A stretch of DNA of 64,000 nucleotides from Paenibacillus camerounensis (GTDB lineage Bacteria > Bacillota > Bacilli > Paenibacillales > Paenibacillaceae). The position numbers and the translations under genes were made by a program. Positions 1-7,041 of the stretch are shown piece by piece. The notes beneath the pieces were generated by a model. It searched no databases. It was not told the DNA's origin and saw nothing but the letters and a program-made list of their open reading frames with translations. The number at the start of each line of letters is the position of its first letter. Within the stretch, counting starts at the first letter, position 1. The stretch lies in NCBI RefSeq assembly GCF_000723885.1, contig NZ_CCDG010000044.1, forward strand, positions 80,927 to 144,926, read 5' to 3'.

Positions 1-2259
1 ATTCTGCGGTGTAGCACTGACTTGAAGAGATGACACACTCTCTCCTACATTGTTAGATGCAGTAATTACGTAATAATAAGTCGTTCCGTTAACCACACTG
101 CTGTCTGTGTAGGTGCCTCCTGCCACATTAGCAATAGCAGTATACGGTCCCCCATTTACCTCTGCCCGCTTAATTACGTATCCGGTTGCACTGCCGACCG
201 GATTCCAGGACAGGCTGACGCTGGCATTCCCGGCCGTAGCTGCAACATTCGAAGGACGTGCCGGCACCTGCGGTTCACCCGGCTGACCGCCTCCGGGCGG
301 TATTTCGCCAAATACATGGACTCCTGCATCAAATACCGGAATATTCACCATTTTTACCGGTAAAGCTCCTGCGCCCGCTATTCCCTGATAAGAGAAGTCA
401 TTCGAATTATTCCAGAACGCCGTATTCAGCGGTCCGGCAATCCGGAACTGAACTTCCTTGCGGTAAGCGGATTGGCCTCCCGGATAAATCAGAGTTCCGG
501 TAAAATCCACCTTGGTGTAATAAATATGATTCGCCTCATCGTACGGAAGGAGTGCAGATACCGTTGCCCCCTGATTATATCCGCCAGCTGTAACCGTAAT
601 GTCCCCAGGTCCATACCCGGCTGCTGCTGCTTCACTAAGATCCAGGTAGTAATTGAATGACATTGATTTACTGGCCCGGGCAGGCCAGCCGGAACGATTG
701 TTAATAACCGCACGGATTTCCACAAAATTGCTTCCGCTGGCATTCACAGAGGCCTCAACAAACATTTCATCCTCCGGTGTTTCAGCTGCCGGAAAGGAGG
801 AAAGCGGCTGCTGTCCCTGCCCGTGCAGTGTCATCATTTTGGCTAAGGCTCCTGTGAATGCTGCATTGTAATCGGTTGCAACTTCATTGGAGACATAATC
901 GCTGATGGTATCAGTATAGGCATCCGTCTTGGAAGGTCCTCCTACCAAAGCGCCATAAAGGATATGACGGTGATTAGCCGGAGTCGACTGGCTGTCACTC
1001 CATGAGCCATGGGAAGTTCGGTGATGCGGATGCTCAGGCGCATTATCGCCAAAGCCGATTACATAGCTGCTGCTGCGCGGGTTGTCGCCCAGCATGTAGG
1101 TAATCTGCCGTTCAGCAAATGTGCGTGCCTGCTCCGCTTTAATAGGGTCGCTGACCCAATCTGCGTAGACAAATGCCAGAAAAGCATGGTTGGCCGCATA
1201 TCTCAGTGCTCCCCACTGATCAAGATGTGCAAGTCCGCCGGGGGTGTATGCTACGCGGTCGCCTGTACCGTTGACGCCGGTTGTCCAGTACTGCATGTTG
1301 CGTTCGGTGGATTGAATGAACTTCGCGTCCCCGGTTATCCGCGACAGCAGCAGCTGTGCTCCGTAATGCTTGTCATCCCAGGACTGTGTCCACTGATAGC
1401 CCCATTGCCCTGACTGATTCGTGCCCCATAGATTGCTGGCGGCCACGGCCTTGTCCAGATAGGTCTGCTCACCGGTCGCCAGATACAGCCAGACCCCGCC
1501 CCAGCTCAATTCGTCGGCATAGCCGCTCCATGAATTGTAATACTGCTTGGCATCGGTAATGCTGTCCGAATAGGAGCCGCGGTAGGTATCCGCAAACGTA
1601 TAGAGCTGTCTTGCGTGCAGCAGCAGTTCGTCCGCATACGCGGCATCCGAATCCCTGAAGATGATCGAGGCCGAGGCCAGTGCTGCAGCGGTTTCTGCTG
1701 CCAGATCAGAGCCGGGATGAGCAGCGTCAATTTTGTAGGAAGGACGCTGCATCTGCATCACCTCTGCCGCTCCCCACCAATTATGATCCGCCGTCCCGTT
1801 GCCAACCTGCCCCCACAGCTCATTCGGAGCGGTATGCGCCTTCATGAAGTAGTCGGTCGCCCAGCGGATATTATCCAGGATTTCCTCCAGTTGACCAGCT
1901 TGTGTATAGCCGTCCTTGTACTCGTAAACCGACCATGCCAACATCGTTGCCGTATAGGCCATAGGAAATCCAAACTTTACATGATCTCCGGCATCATACC
2001 AGCCGCCGGTCAGATCATGACCGACATCAGCACCATCCAGAAGCCCGGAGTCTCCCCGCCACTCTACACGGTTGTTCTCCGGCAGCTCGCCGGAACGCTG
2101 CGTTTCGTAAAAATAAATAGATTTCTGTAGTGCTTCTGCATAATTATAGTCGGTTGCCGCCGCTGTTCCCACAGCCGGATGAACGGCAATTCCGGTTAAT
2201 GTAACCGCTAACATAAAGCTCAAGGATAACGCCCAGCCTTTCCTGATCCCTTTGCCCAT
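1..2259 (-). CDS. GH9 endoglucanase (CBM3, fibronectin III), C-terminus beyond window
   Basis: Secreted cellulase of glycoside hydrolase family 9, cutting beta-1,4-glucan outside the cell by inversion. The 753 codons visible run open to base 1, so the 3' end is missing. Order seen: signal peptide (first ~30 residues, KGWALSLSFMLAVTL, cleaved near VGTAA); GH9 barrel with the catalytic-base signature GGWYDAGDHVKFGFPMA near residue 75, the PHHR/TSHGSW histidine motif near 410 and the acid-bearing DYVSNEVATDYNAAF motif near 460; a CBM3-type beta-sandwich (about 500-650); then a Pro-rich linker and a fibronectin III repeat (PSNVAATAGNASVSLSWN). Further modules probably lie beyond the edge. ATG is preceded by GGAGGG. 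Family call is firm; endo versus processive action cannot be read. Confidence 0.93.
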   Translation of the reverse strand, partial: MGKGIRKGWALSLSFMLAVTLTGIAVHPAVGTAAATDYNYAEALQKSIYFYETQRSGELPENNRVEWRGDSGLLDGADVGHDLTGGWYDAGDHVKFGFPMAYTATMLAWSVYEYKDGYTQAGQLEEILDNIRWATDYFMKAHTAPNELWGQVGNGTADHNWWGAAEVMQMQRPSYKIDAAHPGSDLAAETAAALASASIIFRDSDAAYADELLLHARQLYTFADTYRGSYSDSITDAKQYYNSWSGYADELSWGGVWLYLATGEQTYLDKAVAASNLWGTNQSGQWGYQWTQSWDDKHYGAQLLLSRITGDAKFIQSTERNMQYWTTGVNGTGDRVAYTPGGLAHLDQWGALRYAANHAFLAFVYADWVSDPIKAEQARTFAERQITYMLGDNPRSSSYVIGFGDNAPEHPHHRTSHGSWSDSQSTPANHRHILYGALVGGPSKTDAYTDTISDYVSNEVATDYNAAFTGALAKMMTLHGQGQQPLSSFPAAETPEDEMFVEASVNASGSNFVEIRAVINNRSGWPARASKSMSFNYYLDLSEAAAAGYGPGDITVTAGGYNQGATVSALLPYDEANHIYYTKVDFTGTLIYPGGQSAYRKEVQFRIAGPLNTAFWNNSNDFSYQGIAGAGALPVKMVNIPVFDAGVHVFGEIPPGGGQPGEPQVPARPSNVAATAGNASVSLSWNPVGSATGYVIKRAEVNGGPYTAIANVAGGTYTDSSVVNGTTYYYVITASNNVGESVSSLQVSATPQN

Positions 2260-2406
2260 CTTAGCCCTGCTCCCTCCAATTCATATTTTCGCTTCTGTTC
2301 AATAGCATATCTGCATAGCGCCTCCCCAGATGGACCATCCATTACAGCGAATAAATTGTCAGAAGAAGTCTTCCACCTCTCTTTCAACCTGCTCTTCTTG
2401 GAGAAA

Positions 2407-2435
2407 ATCTTAGGATGTTTTTCTTTCTATGTAAA
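2407..2435 (-). promoter_or_regulatory. Sigma-A-type promoter of the GH9 gene
   Basis: On the minus strand TTTACA (2430-2435) and TAAGAT (2407-2412) are separated by 17 bp, a good vegetative promoter giving a leader of about 140 nt. The -35 box overlaps one copy of a direct repeat (see 2422-2467). The rest of 2260-2566 is AT-rich and holds no gene. Confidence 0.55.
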
Positions 2436-2467
2436 TATATACCATAAATACGGACGTCTTTCTATGT
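2422..2467 (-). repeat. Direct repeat ACATAGAAAGA pair, possible activator site
   Basis: The 11-mer ACATAGAAAGA occurs on the minus strand at 2457-2467 and again at 2422-2432, offset 35 bp, with the proximal copy touching the -35 box of the GH9 promoter. Same-orientation half sites next to -35 are typical of AraC-family activators (family knowledge). That one binds here is inference. Confidence 0.4.
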
Positions 2468-2566
2468 GACTATAGTAGTATTTTAGAAAATTTTAGAAAC
2501 TTTTGTAATTATACGCAAATCATGCGGACCGCTGCTGAATTCAAATGGACTTCCCTGTCTTTCAAA

Positions 2567-2623
2567 AAAAACCGCTGCTTGTGCCAAAGGAATACCAGCT
2601 TCCTGTAGCCAAACAGCGGTTTT
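2567..2623 (-). terminator. Intrinsic terminator after rarA
   Basis: On the minus strand AAAACCGCTG (2614-2623) pairs with CAGCGGTTTT (2567-2576) across a loop of about 37 nt, followed by a run of T. It lies about 50 nt after the rarA stop and separates rarA from the GH9 promoter. Confidence 0.7.
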
Positions 2624-2670
2624 CACCTCATTCATCTATTCTCCGGCGGAAGCAAGGAATGATCTCCTTC

Positions 2671-3975
2671 TTATTGCCCGCGCCGCAGTCCCTGATTATG
2701 GCGGATCTTTGCTTCATTACCCTGCTCGGTGGCCTCATAGAACACCTTGCCGGCAATTGGCTTCGGCAGGTATTCCTGCCGGACATAATGGCCGGGGAAA
2801 TGATGCGGGTACTGATAGCCCTCGTGTCCGAGCTTTACCGCGCCTTTATAGTGGGTATCGCGCAGATGAAGCGGTACCTCAGCGGATTTGAGCTCTTCAA
2901 TGGTATCCATAACCTTTGCAATAGCCGTAACTACCGCATCGGACTTTGGACTTTCCACCGCAAACAGAATTGCCTGTGTTACATTAAGCCGCGCCTCCGG
3001 CCAGCCGTTATTGCGGTAGGCGTCCAGCGCACTGACCGCCTGGACCATGGCCTGCGGGTTCGCCAGGCCGATATCCTCGCTGCAGGCGGCAATCAGCCGG
3101 CGAATGAAGGTCATCGGGTCCATCCCGAGCTTCTCCACGGCATATAAGAACCAGAACAGCGCGGCGTCGCTGGAGCCGCGGATGCTCTTATGAAAGGCGG
3201 ACAGCACATCGTATTGGGTAGACTCGTCCGCCTTGACAATCGGCCGGCGGATAGACTCCTCCGCCACAGCCAGTGTGATGTGCACGCTGCCGTCCGGCTC
3301 CGGCGCCGTAGTCATCGCCGCCAGCTCCAGTGCATTGAGCGCCCGCCGGATATCACCGTTCGCCATCGCTGCAATATGCAGCAGCGCATCTTCGTCAGCC
3401 TGCAGCCGCATAAAGCCAAGCCCGCGCTGCTCATCAGCGAGCGCCCGCTGCATGGCCTGCATGCTGTGTCCGCTGGTCAGCGATTCCAGCTGGAACAGTG
3501 TAGAACGGCTCATCAGGGCCCCGTTCACATAATGGAACGGATTCTCTGTCGTTGCGCCGATAAAAATAATCGTGCCCTTCTCGACAGCCGGCAGCAGCGC
3601 ATCCTGACGCGAGCTGTTAAAGCGGTGCACCTCGTCCAGAAACAGGATTGTCTTCGTGCCGTACAGCGCCTTGTTGCTCTGGGCCCGCTCGATGACCTCG
3701 CGCACATCCTTGACCGAGGCTTCAACCGCATTCAGCCGCACGAATTCGCCTTGCGTATGATTAGAAATGATGTGGGCGAGCGTCGTTTTGCCGCAGCCCG
3801 GGGGGCCATATAAGAGAACCGACGAGACCTGATCGGCCTGGATCGCCCTGCGCAGCAGCCTGCCCGGCCCGATGATGTGCTCTTGGCCGATATATTCATC
3901 AAGACTCTGCGGACGCATACGGTCTGCCAGCAGCCGGCCGCCTCCGGTATTGTCTCCGAGTGAGAATAAGTCCAT
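2671..3975 (-). CDS. rarA: Replication-associated recombination protein A (AAA+ ATPase)
   Basis: RarA/MgsA family clamp-loader-like AAA+ ATPase (YrvN in Bacillus) that acts at stalled replication forks. 434 residues, the usual length. Visible: Walker A GPPGCGKTT near residue 60, Walker B ILFLDEVHRF near 110, sensor-1 GATTENP near 140, sensor-2 helix NGDIRRALNALE near 215, and the C-terminal RarA tetramerisation region with HYKGAVKLGHEGYQYPHHFPG near 390. ATG has an upstream AAGGAAG. The gene stands alone with a terminator behind it. A yrvN-tcdA-aspS-hisS order is known in Bacillus; here the chemoreceptor, helD and a permease separate rarA from tcdA. Confidence 0.95.
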   Translation of the reverse strand: MDLFSLGDNTGGGRLLADRMRPQSLDEYIGQEHIIGPGRLLRRAIQADQVSSVLLYGPPGCGKTTLAHIISNHTQGEFVRLNAVEASVKDVREVIERAQSNKALYGTKTILFLDEVHRFNSSRQDALLPAVEKGTIIFIGATTENPFHYVNGALMSRSTLFQLESLTSGHSMQAMQRALADEQRGLGFMRLQADEDALLHIAAMANGDIRRALNALELAAMTTAPEPDGSVHITLAVAEESIRRPIVKADESTQYDVLSAFHKSIRGSSDAALFWFLYAVEKLGMDPMTFIRRLIAACSEDIGLANPQAMVQAVSALDAYRNNGWPEARLNVTQAILFAVESPKSDAVVTAIAKVMDTIEELKSAEVPLHLRDTHYKGAVKLGHEGYQYPHHFPGHYVRQEYLPKPIAGKVFYEATEQGNEAKIRHNQGLRRGQ

Positions 3976-4050
3976 AAATCCACTTCCTTGCTGTTAACTT
4001 TCAGGCTAGCCGCACCTGAATACTTCTCCCTATCATACCACAAAACATAG

Positions 4051-4093
4051 AAAGAGCATGACCTCGCTGCACTAAGCGGGCGTCATGCTCTTT
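4051..4093 (-). terminator. Terminator hairpin after the CD3324-type gene
   Basis: Twelve-base inverted repeat AAAGAGCATGAC (4051-4062) / GTCATGCTCTTT (4082-4093), just past the stop of the 4108 gene. The U tract is short, so termination may be partial. Confidence 0.6.
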
Positions 4094-4107
4094 GTTCAAA
4101 TTTCAGG

Positions 4108-4389
4108 CTAGCGGTTCATCGCCAGCCGCATTTTTGAAATAATTTTGCGGATGCTTTCCTCCGAGAGGTGGTATCTCTTCTGCAGCTCGTTCACCGAGCA
4201 GCCGCTGCTGTGACTGCAGAAAATCTCCTTATTCCGGCTGGCAATCTCCTGCCTCGAGCCGCTGTTCTCACCCCATCTTACCCGTTGCTCCGTCTTCTTC
4301 GGGATGTAGAGCAATTCACCTTGAATGTATCCCTGAAGCTCTTCGAGCAGGCCCGGGGGGAGCACATCCTTCCCATTTACATAACTCAC
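4108..4389 (-). CDS. CD3324/Mor-type small HTH protein
   Basis: 93 residues. The N-terminal YVNGKDVLPPGLLEELQGYI, the IPKKTEQRVRWGENSGSR middle and the C-terminal helix-turn-helix (SVNELQKRYHLSEESIRKII) fit the CD3324 family, related to the Mor transcription activator of phage Mu. Likely a DNA-binding regulator; its target is unknown. Start is GTG at 4389 with GGAGG 8-12 nt upstream. The leader is unusual: two overlapping short ORFs and a cluster of four hairpins (4565-4662). No neighbour suggests a function. Confidence 0.8.
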   Translation of the reverse strand: MSYVNGKDVLPPGLLEELQGYIQGELLYIPKKTEQRVRWGENSGSRQEIASRNKEIFCSHSSGCSVNELQKRYHLSEESIRKIISKMRLAMNR

Positions 4390-4459
4390 GTTGTGTTTCC
4401 TCCTTCAACAGGTGTGTCCCTTTGTGTCCGTCAATTGCCGCATCTAAAGTAATAATCAT
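4316..4459 (-). CDS. Possible 47-aa upstream ORF overlapping the CD3324-type gene
   Basis: ATG at 4459 is preceded by a near-perfect AAAGGAGG at good spacing. The frame reads MIITLDAAIDGHKGTHLLKE and ends at a TGA inside the 93-aa gene, in another frame. It overlaps the GTG start region of that gene, so its translation could couple to or interfere with it. A second short frame (4550-4431, 39 codons, MRTNVDANHRVLYNELTVF) overlaps it upstream. No family is recognised. It may be only a leader peptide or spurious. Confidence 0.25.
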   Translation of the reverse strand: MIITLDAAIDGHKGTHLLKEETQRELCKWEGCAPPGPARRASGIHSR

Positions 4460-4564
4460 TGCACCTGCCTCCTTTCTTCAGCTCATATTTGGTAAATACC
4501 GTAAGTTCATTATATAAAACCCTATGGTTAGCGTCTACATTCGTTCTCATTTTTATTTCCAGTT

Positions 4565-4662
4565 CCCCTCTGAGGGGTACACCTGCACCGCTGTCAGGTG
4601 TTGTAAGTAGGGAGGCCTTGCGGCCTCCCCGTAAACAGGATTTCCGTCCTTAGACGGAAACC
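4565..4662 (-). ncRNA. Four-hairpin structured leader candidate
   Basis: Within 98 nt there are four consecutive inverted repeats: TTTCCGTC/GACGGAAA (4641-4660, loop 4), GGGAGGCC/GGCCTCCC (4610-4629, loop 4), ACACCTG/CAGGTGT (4579-4601) and CCCCT/AGGGG (4565-4577). They lie upstream of the CD3324-type gene and its short ORFs, and none has a T tract on the minus strand as expected for a terminator. I do not recognise a known riboswitch or small RNA. Orientation is assigned from the downstream gene only. The rest of 4390-4919 holds no gene. Confidence 0.4.
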
Positions 4663-4829
4663 ACCTCGTATACTGAAATCATTTCACTCAGCCTCCTTCC
4701 AGAAGTAATCTTGCCCGGCCGGACACTTATTATTAAGCCATAGCTGCCCGGGGGATACAAGATCAAGAACAGTTATAATCGTTCTTCACCAGAACCGGAA
4801 AAAGATTTATGTAGAAAAACTAATTATCA

Positions 4830-4846
4830 GGTCGATTAATGTCGAA
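4830..4846 (+). promoter_or_regulatory. Possible Spo0A box pair upstream of the chemoreceptor
   Basis: TGTCGAA at 4840-4846 matches the Spo0A box consensus exactly. GGTCGAT at 4830-4836 is a near match exactly 10 bp upstream, one helical turn. The pair sits about 75 bp before the chemoreceptor start. A 7-mer can occur by chance, so this is suggestive only. Confidence 0.3.
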
Positions 4847-4919
4847 ATAAGTATTTAAATATGCATTACTTTATGATTATAAAAGCTTATGCTTACACAA
4901 CTTTTAGGGGGAATATACT

Positions 4920-6953
4920 ATGGCGGCTATGCGGCGTGTATTCAAGCGTATTTTTCAATTAAAGAAACTTCGGACTGAACTGATGCTGTTTATGATTACT
5001 GCTATTCTTCTGCCTTCGCTGGCTCTGACGGTAATCTCTACCTCAACCTCTGAAACGGAGCTTCGCTCCAAAATGGAGGAAACGACAAATTCAAGCATTC
5101 ATCTGCTGGATAAAACACTGTCCCAGCTTGTCCAGCTGGAAATTGCGAATGTAAACAGCCTGGCTTATCAGCTTCCGTCAAGTGATATGAACGCCGGTGC
5201 AAATGCGGATTCGATCCGGGAGCATATTGACCAGTTCAAGTCTGAGCACCCTGAAATCGATATCGTAGCAGTCGGAAACAGCATCGGCCAATATATGTTC
5301 TCCCCTGACTCACGGCTTGGGGATTACGATCCGCGTGAAAGAGACTGGTATATTCAATCACTGAAGACACCGGAAAAAGCCTCGCTGATCGATCCGATCT
5401 TCTCCCGGGTTACGAACAATTTTATCCTGCCGATCTCCAGGGCTCTGCCTGACGGCCGGGGGGCGATTACAATAAGCCTTAGTCTTTCAGAGCTCATGGA
5501 GCTTGCCCAGAATGTAAGTATCGGCTCCATGGGATACGTGTATATATTGGACAGCCAGAATAAGGTTATTTATCATCCTTCCCTGGAGGCGGGTACAACC
5601 ATAGGTGAAGTACAGACAGCTGCACTGGCCGGCGGGCCTGCAGGCGAAATCGCTTATAAGGATGACATCACCGGGACTGAAATGGCCGGTTATTATATCA
5701 CCAATGATCTTAGCGGATTCAAGATGATCGCCGTGCTGCCCGAGGATGAATATGCACATGCTGCCTATCCGATTCTGCTGAAGTCAGCAGTTGTACTTGC
5801 TGTTGCCCTGATTCTGGCTGCAGCCGCCACCTTTATCATTATCCGCAACATTACCGCCCCGCTCATCCGGCTGAATCTTTCGGCAAAAAGAGTCAGTGAA
5901 GGTTATCTGGATGAAGCAGTGCACACCCGCCGTGCAGATGAAATCGGCGAGCTGGCTGCCAATTATAACAAGATGGTCGCCTCCCTGCGGACCATGGTCC
6001 AGGAGGTTGCCGAGACCTCGGGGCACCTGGCTGCCGCCAGTGAGCAGCTTACCGCCAGCACCAGCGAGAACAGCCGGGCTGTCGAATATGTTACCGAGCT
6101 GGTGGAGGATTCCACCCGCGGCGTTGAAACCCAGGCGTACGCTTCCTCAGAGGTTGCGACAACAATGGATGAGATGTCAGCAGCTATCCAAAAAATCGCC
6201 GCCGCTTCCCAGTCCATCGTCAGCTCTGCTGTACTGACAGAGCAGGATGTTAACACTGGCAGCAGCAAGGTACAGCATGTCGGCGAGCAGATGCAGACGA
6301 TCCGTGATTCCGTTCATCAGTCCGGCAGCCTGATTGCCCAGCTCAATACACTGAGTACTAAGGTGGCTGAGACGAGCACTGCGATTTCCGCCATAGCCAA
6401 GCAGACTAATCTGTTGTCGCTGAACGCAGGCATTGAAGCGGCCCGGGCAGGGGAGCACGGCAGAGGGTTTGCCGTTGTCGCCGGGGAAGTCCGGAAGCTA
6501 TCGGAAGCTACAAGGGCTAGTGCGGGAGATATCCAGGAGACCATCTCCGAAATGGTCGGGCTGATCTCCAGTGCGTATGATCTGATGAGATTGAAAGTGG
6601 CCGCAGATGTGGAGCAGGGGATGAATCTTACTCAGGAAGCAAATGAAGCCTTCGTACAGATTCAGCAGTCTACCCGCCATGTGGGTGAACAGATCCATGA
6701 AGTCTCGGCAATTACCGAGCAGATGTCCGCCAGTTCGGCTGAAGTAGCCGCTTCCGTGCAGGAAATGGCAGTCATCGCCAAAGCCGCACTCGATTCTTTC
6801 CAGAGCGTGACAGCAGCTACAGAGGAGCAGCTTGCTTCAATGGAGGAGATCACCTCATCGGCCACTGCCCTGTCCGGTATGGCAGCGGATATGCAGCAGC
6901 AGGTGGAGCAGTTCCGCTTCAGCGGAAAGAATGACAGCACCAAGGGATTATAA
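4920..6953 (+). CDS. Methyl-accepting chemotaxis protein with dCache-type sensor
   Basis: Transmembrane chemoreceptor of 677 residues. Order: TM1 (about 20-42, LFMITAILLPSLALTVIST); extracellular dCache-like sensor (about 45-280, with the Cache motif DPRERDWYIQSLKTPEKAS); TM2 (about 286-310); HAMP (RNITAPLIRLNLSAKRVSEG to about 362); coiled-coil signalling domain. The kinase-control tip reads NLLSLNAGIEAARAGEHGRG, against the usual LLALNAAIEAARAGExGRG. No CheR/CheB pentapeptide at the C-terminus (ends NDSTKGL). Start ATG with TTTTAGGGGG upstream. No chemotaxis genes adjoin it, and the ligand cannot be read from sequence. Confidence 0.93.
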   Translation: MAAMRRVFKRIFQLKKLRTELMLFMITAILLPSLALTVISTSTSETELRSKMEETTNSSIHLLDKTLSQLVQLEIANVNSLAYQLPSSDMNAGANADSIREHIDQFKSEHPEIDIVAVGNSIGQYMFSPDSRLGDYDPRERDWYIQSLKTPEKASLIDPIFSRVTNNFILPISRALPDGRGAITISLSLSELMELAQNVSIGSMGYVYILDSQNKVIYHPSLEAGTTIGEVQTAALAGGPAGEIAYKDDITGTEMAGYYITNDLSGFKMIAVLPEDEYAHAAYPILLKSAVVLAVALILAAAATFIIIRNITAPLIRLNLSAKRVSEGYLDEAVHTRRADEIGELAANYNKMVASLRTMVQEVAETSGHLAAASEQLTASTSENSRAVEYVTELVEDSTRGVETQAYASSEVATTMDEMSAAIQKIAAASQSIVSSAVLTEQDVNTGSSKVQHVGEQMQTIRDSVHQSGSLIAQLNTLSTKVAETSTAISAIAKQTNLLSLNAGIEAARAGEHGRGFAVVAGEVRKLSEATRASAGDIQETISEMVGLISSAYDLMRLKVAADVEQGMNLTQEANEAFVQIQQSTRHVGEQIHEVSAITEQMSASSAEVAASVQEMAVIAKAALDSFQSVTAATEEQLASMEEITSSATALSGMAADMQQQVEQFRFSGKNDSTKGL

Positions 6954-6989
6954 AGGCTATAACCGGATCAAAAGGTTCACGCAGAATAG

Positions 6990-7031
6990 AAAAGGACCGC
7001 ACCTGTACATTACGTTCAGGGCGGTCCTTTT
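6990..7031. terminator. Bidirectional terminator between chemoreceptor and helD
   Basis: AAAAGGACCGC (6990-7000) and GCGGTCCTTTT (7021-7031) form an 11-bp stem flanked by A and T runs, serving both convergent genes. Confidence 0.8.
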
Positions 7032-7041
7032 CTATATATCA

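Noticed and set aside
3190..3813. 207-codon frame opposite rarA
   Set aside because: Shadow of a fully conserved AAA+ gene on the minus strand.
4690..4919. c-di-GMP (GEMM) riboswitch before the chemoreceptor
   Set aside because: No GEMM core (GCACAGGGCAAACC-like and tetraloop receptor) is visible.
5487..5759. Short minus-strand frames inside the chemoreceptor gene
   Set aside because: Overlap a well-supported gene and have no start signals or homology.
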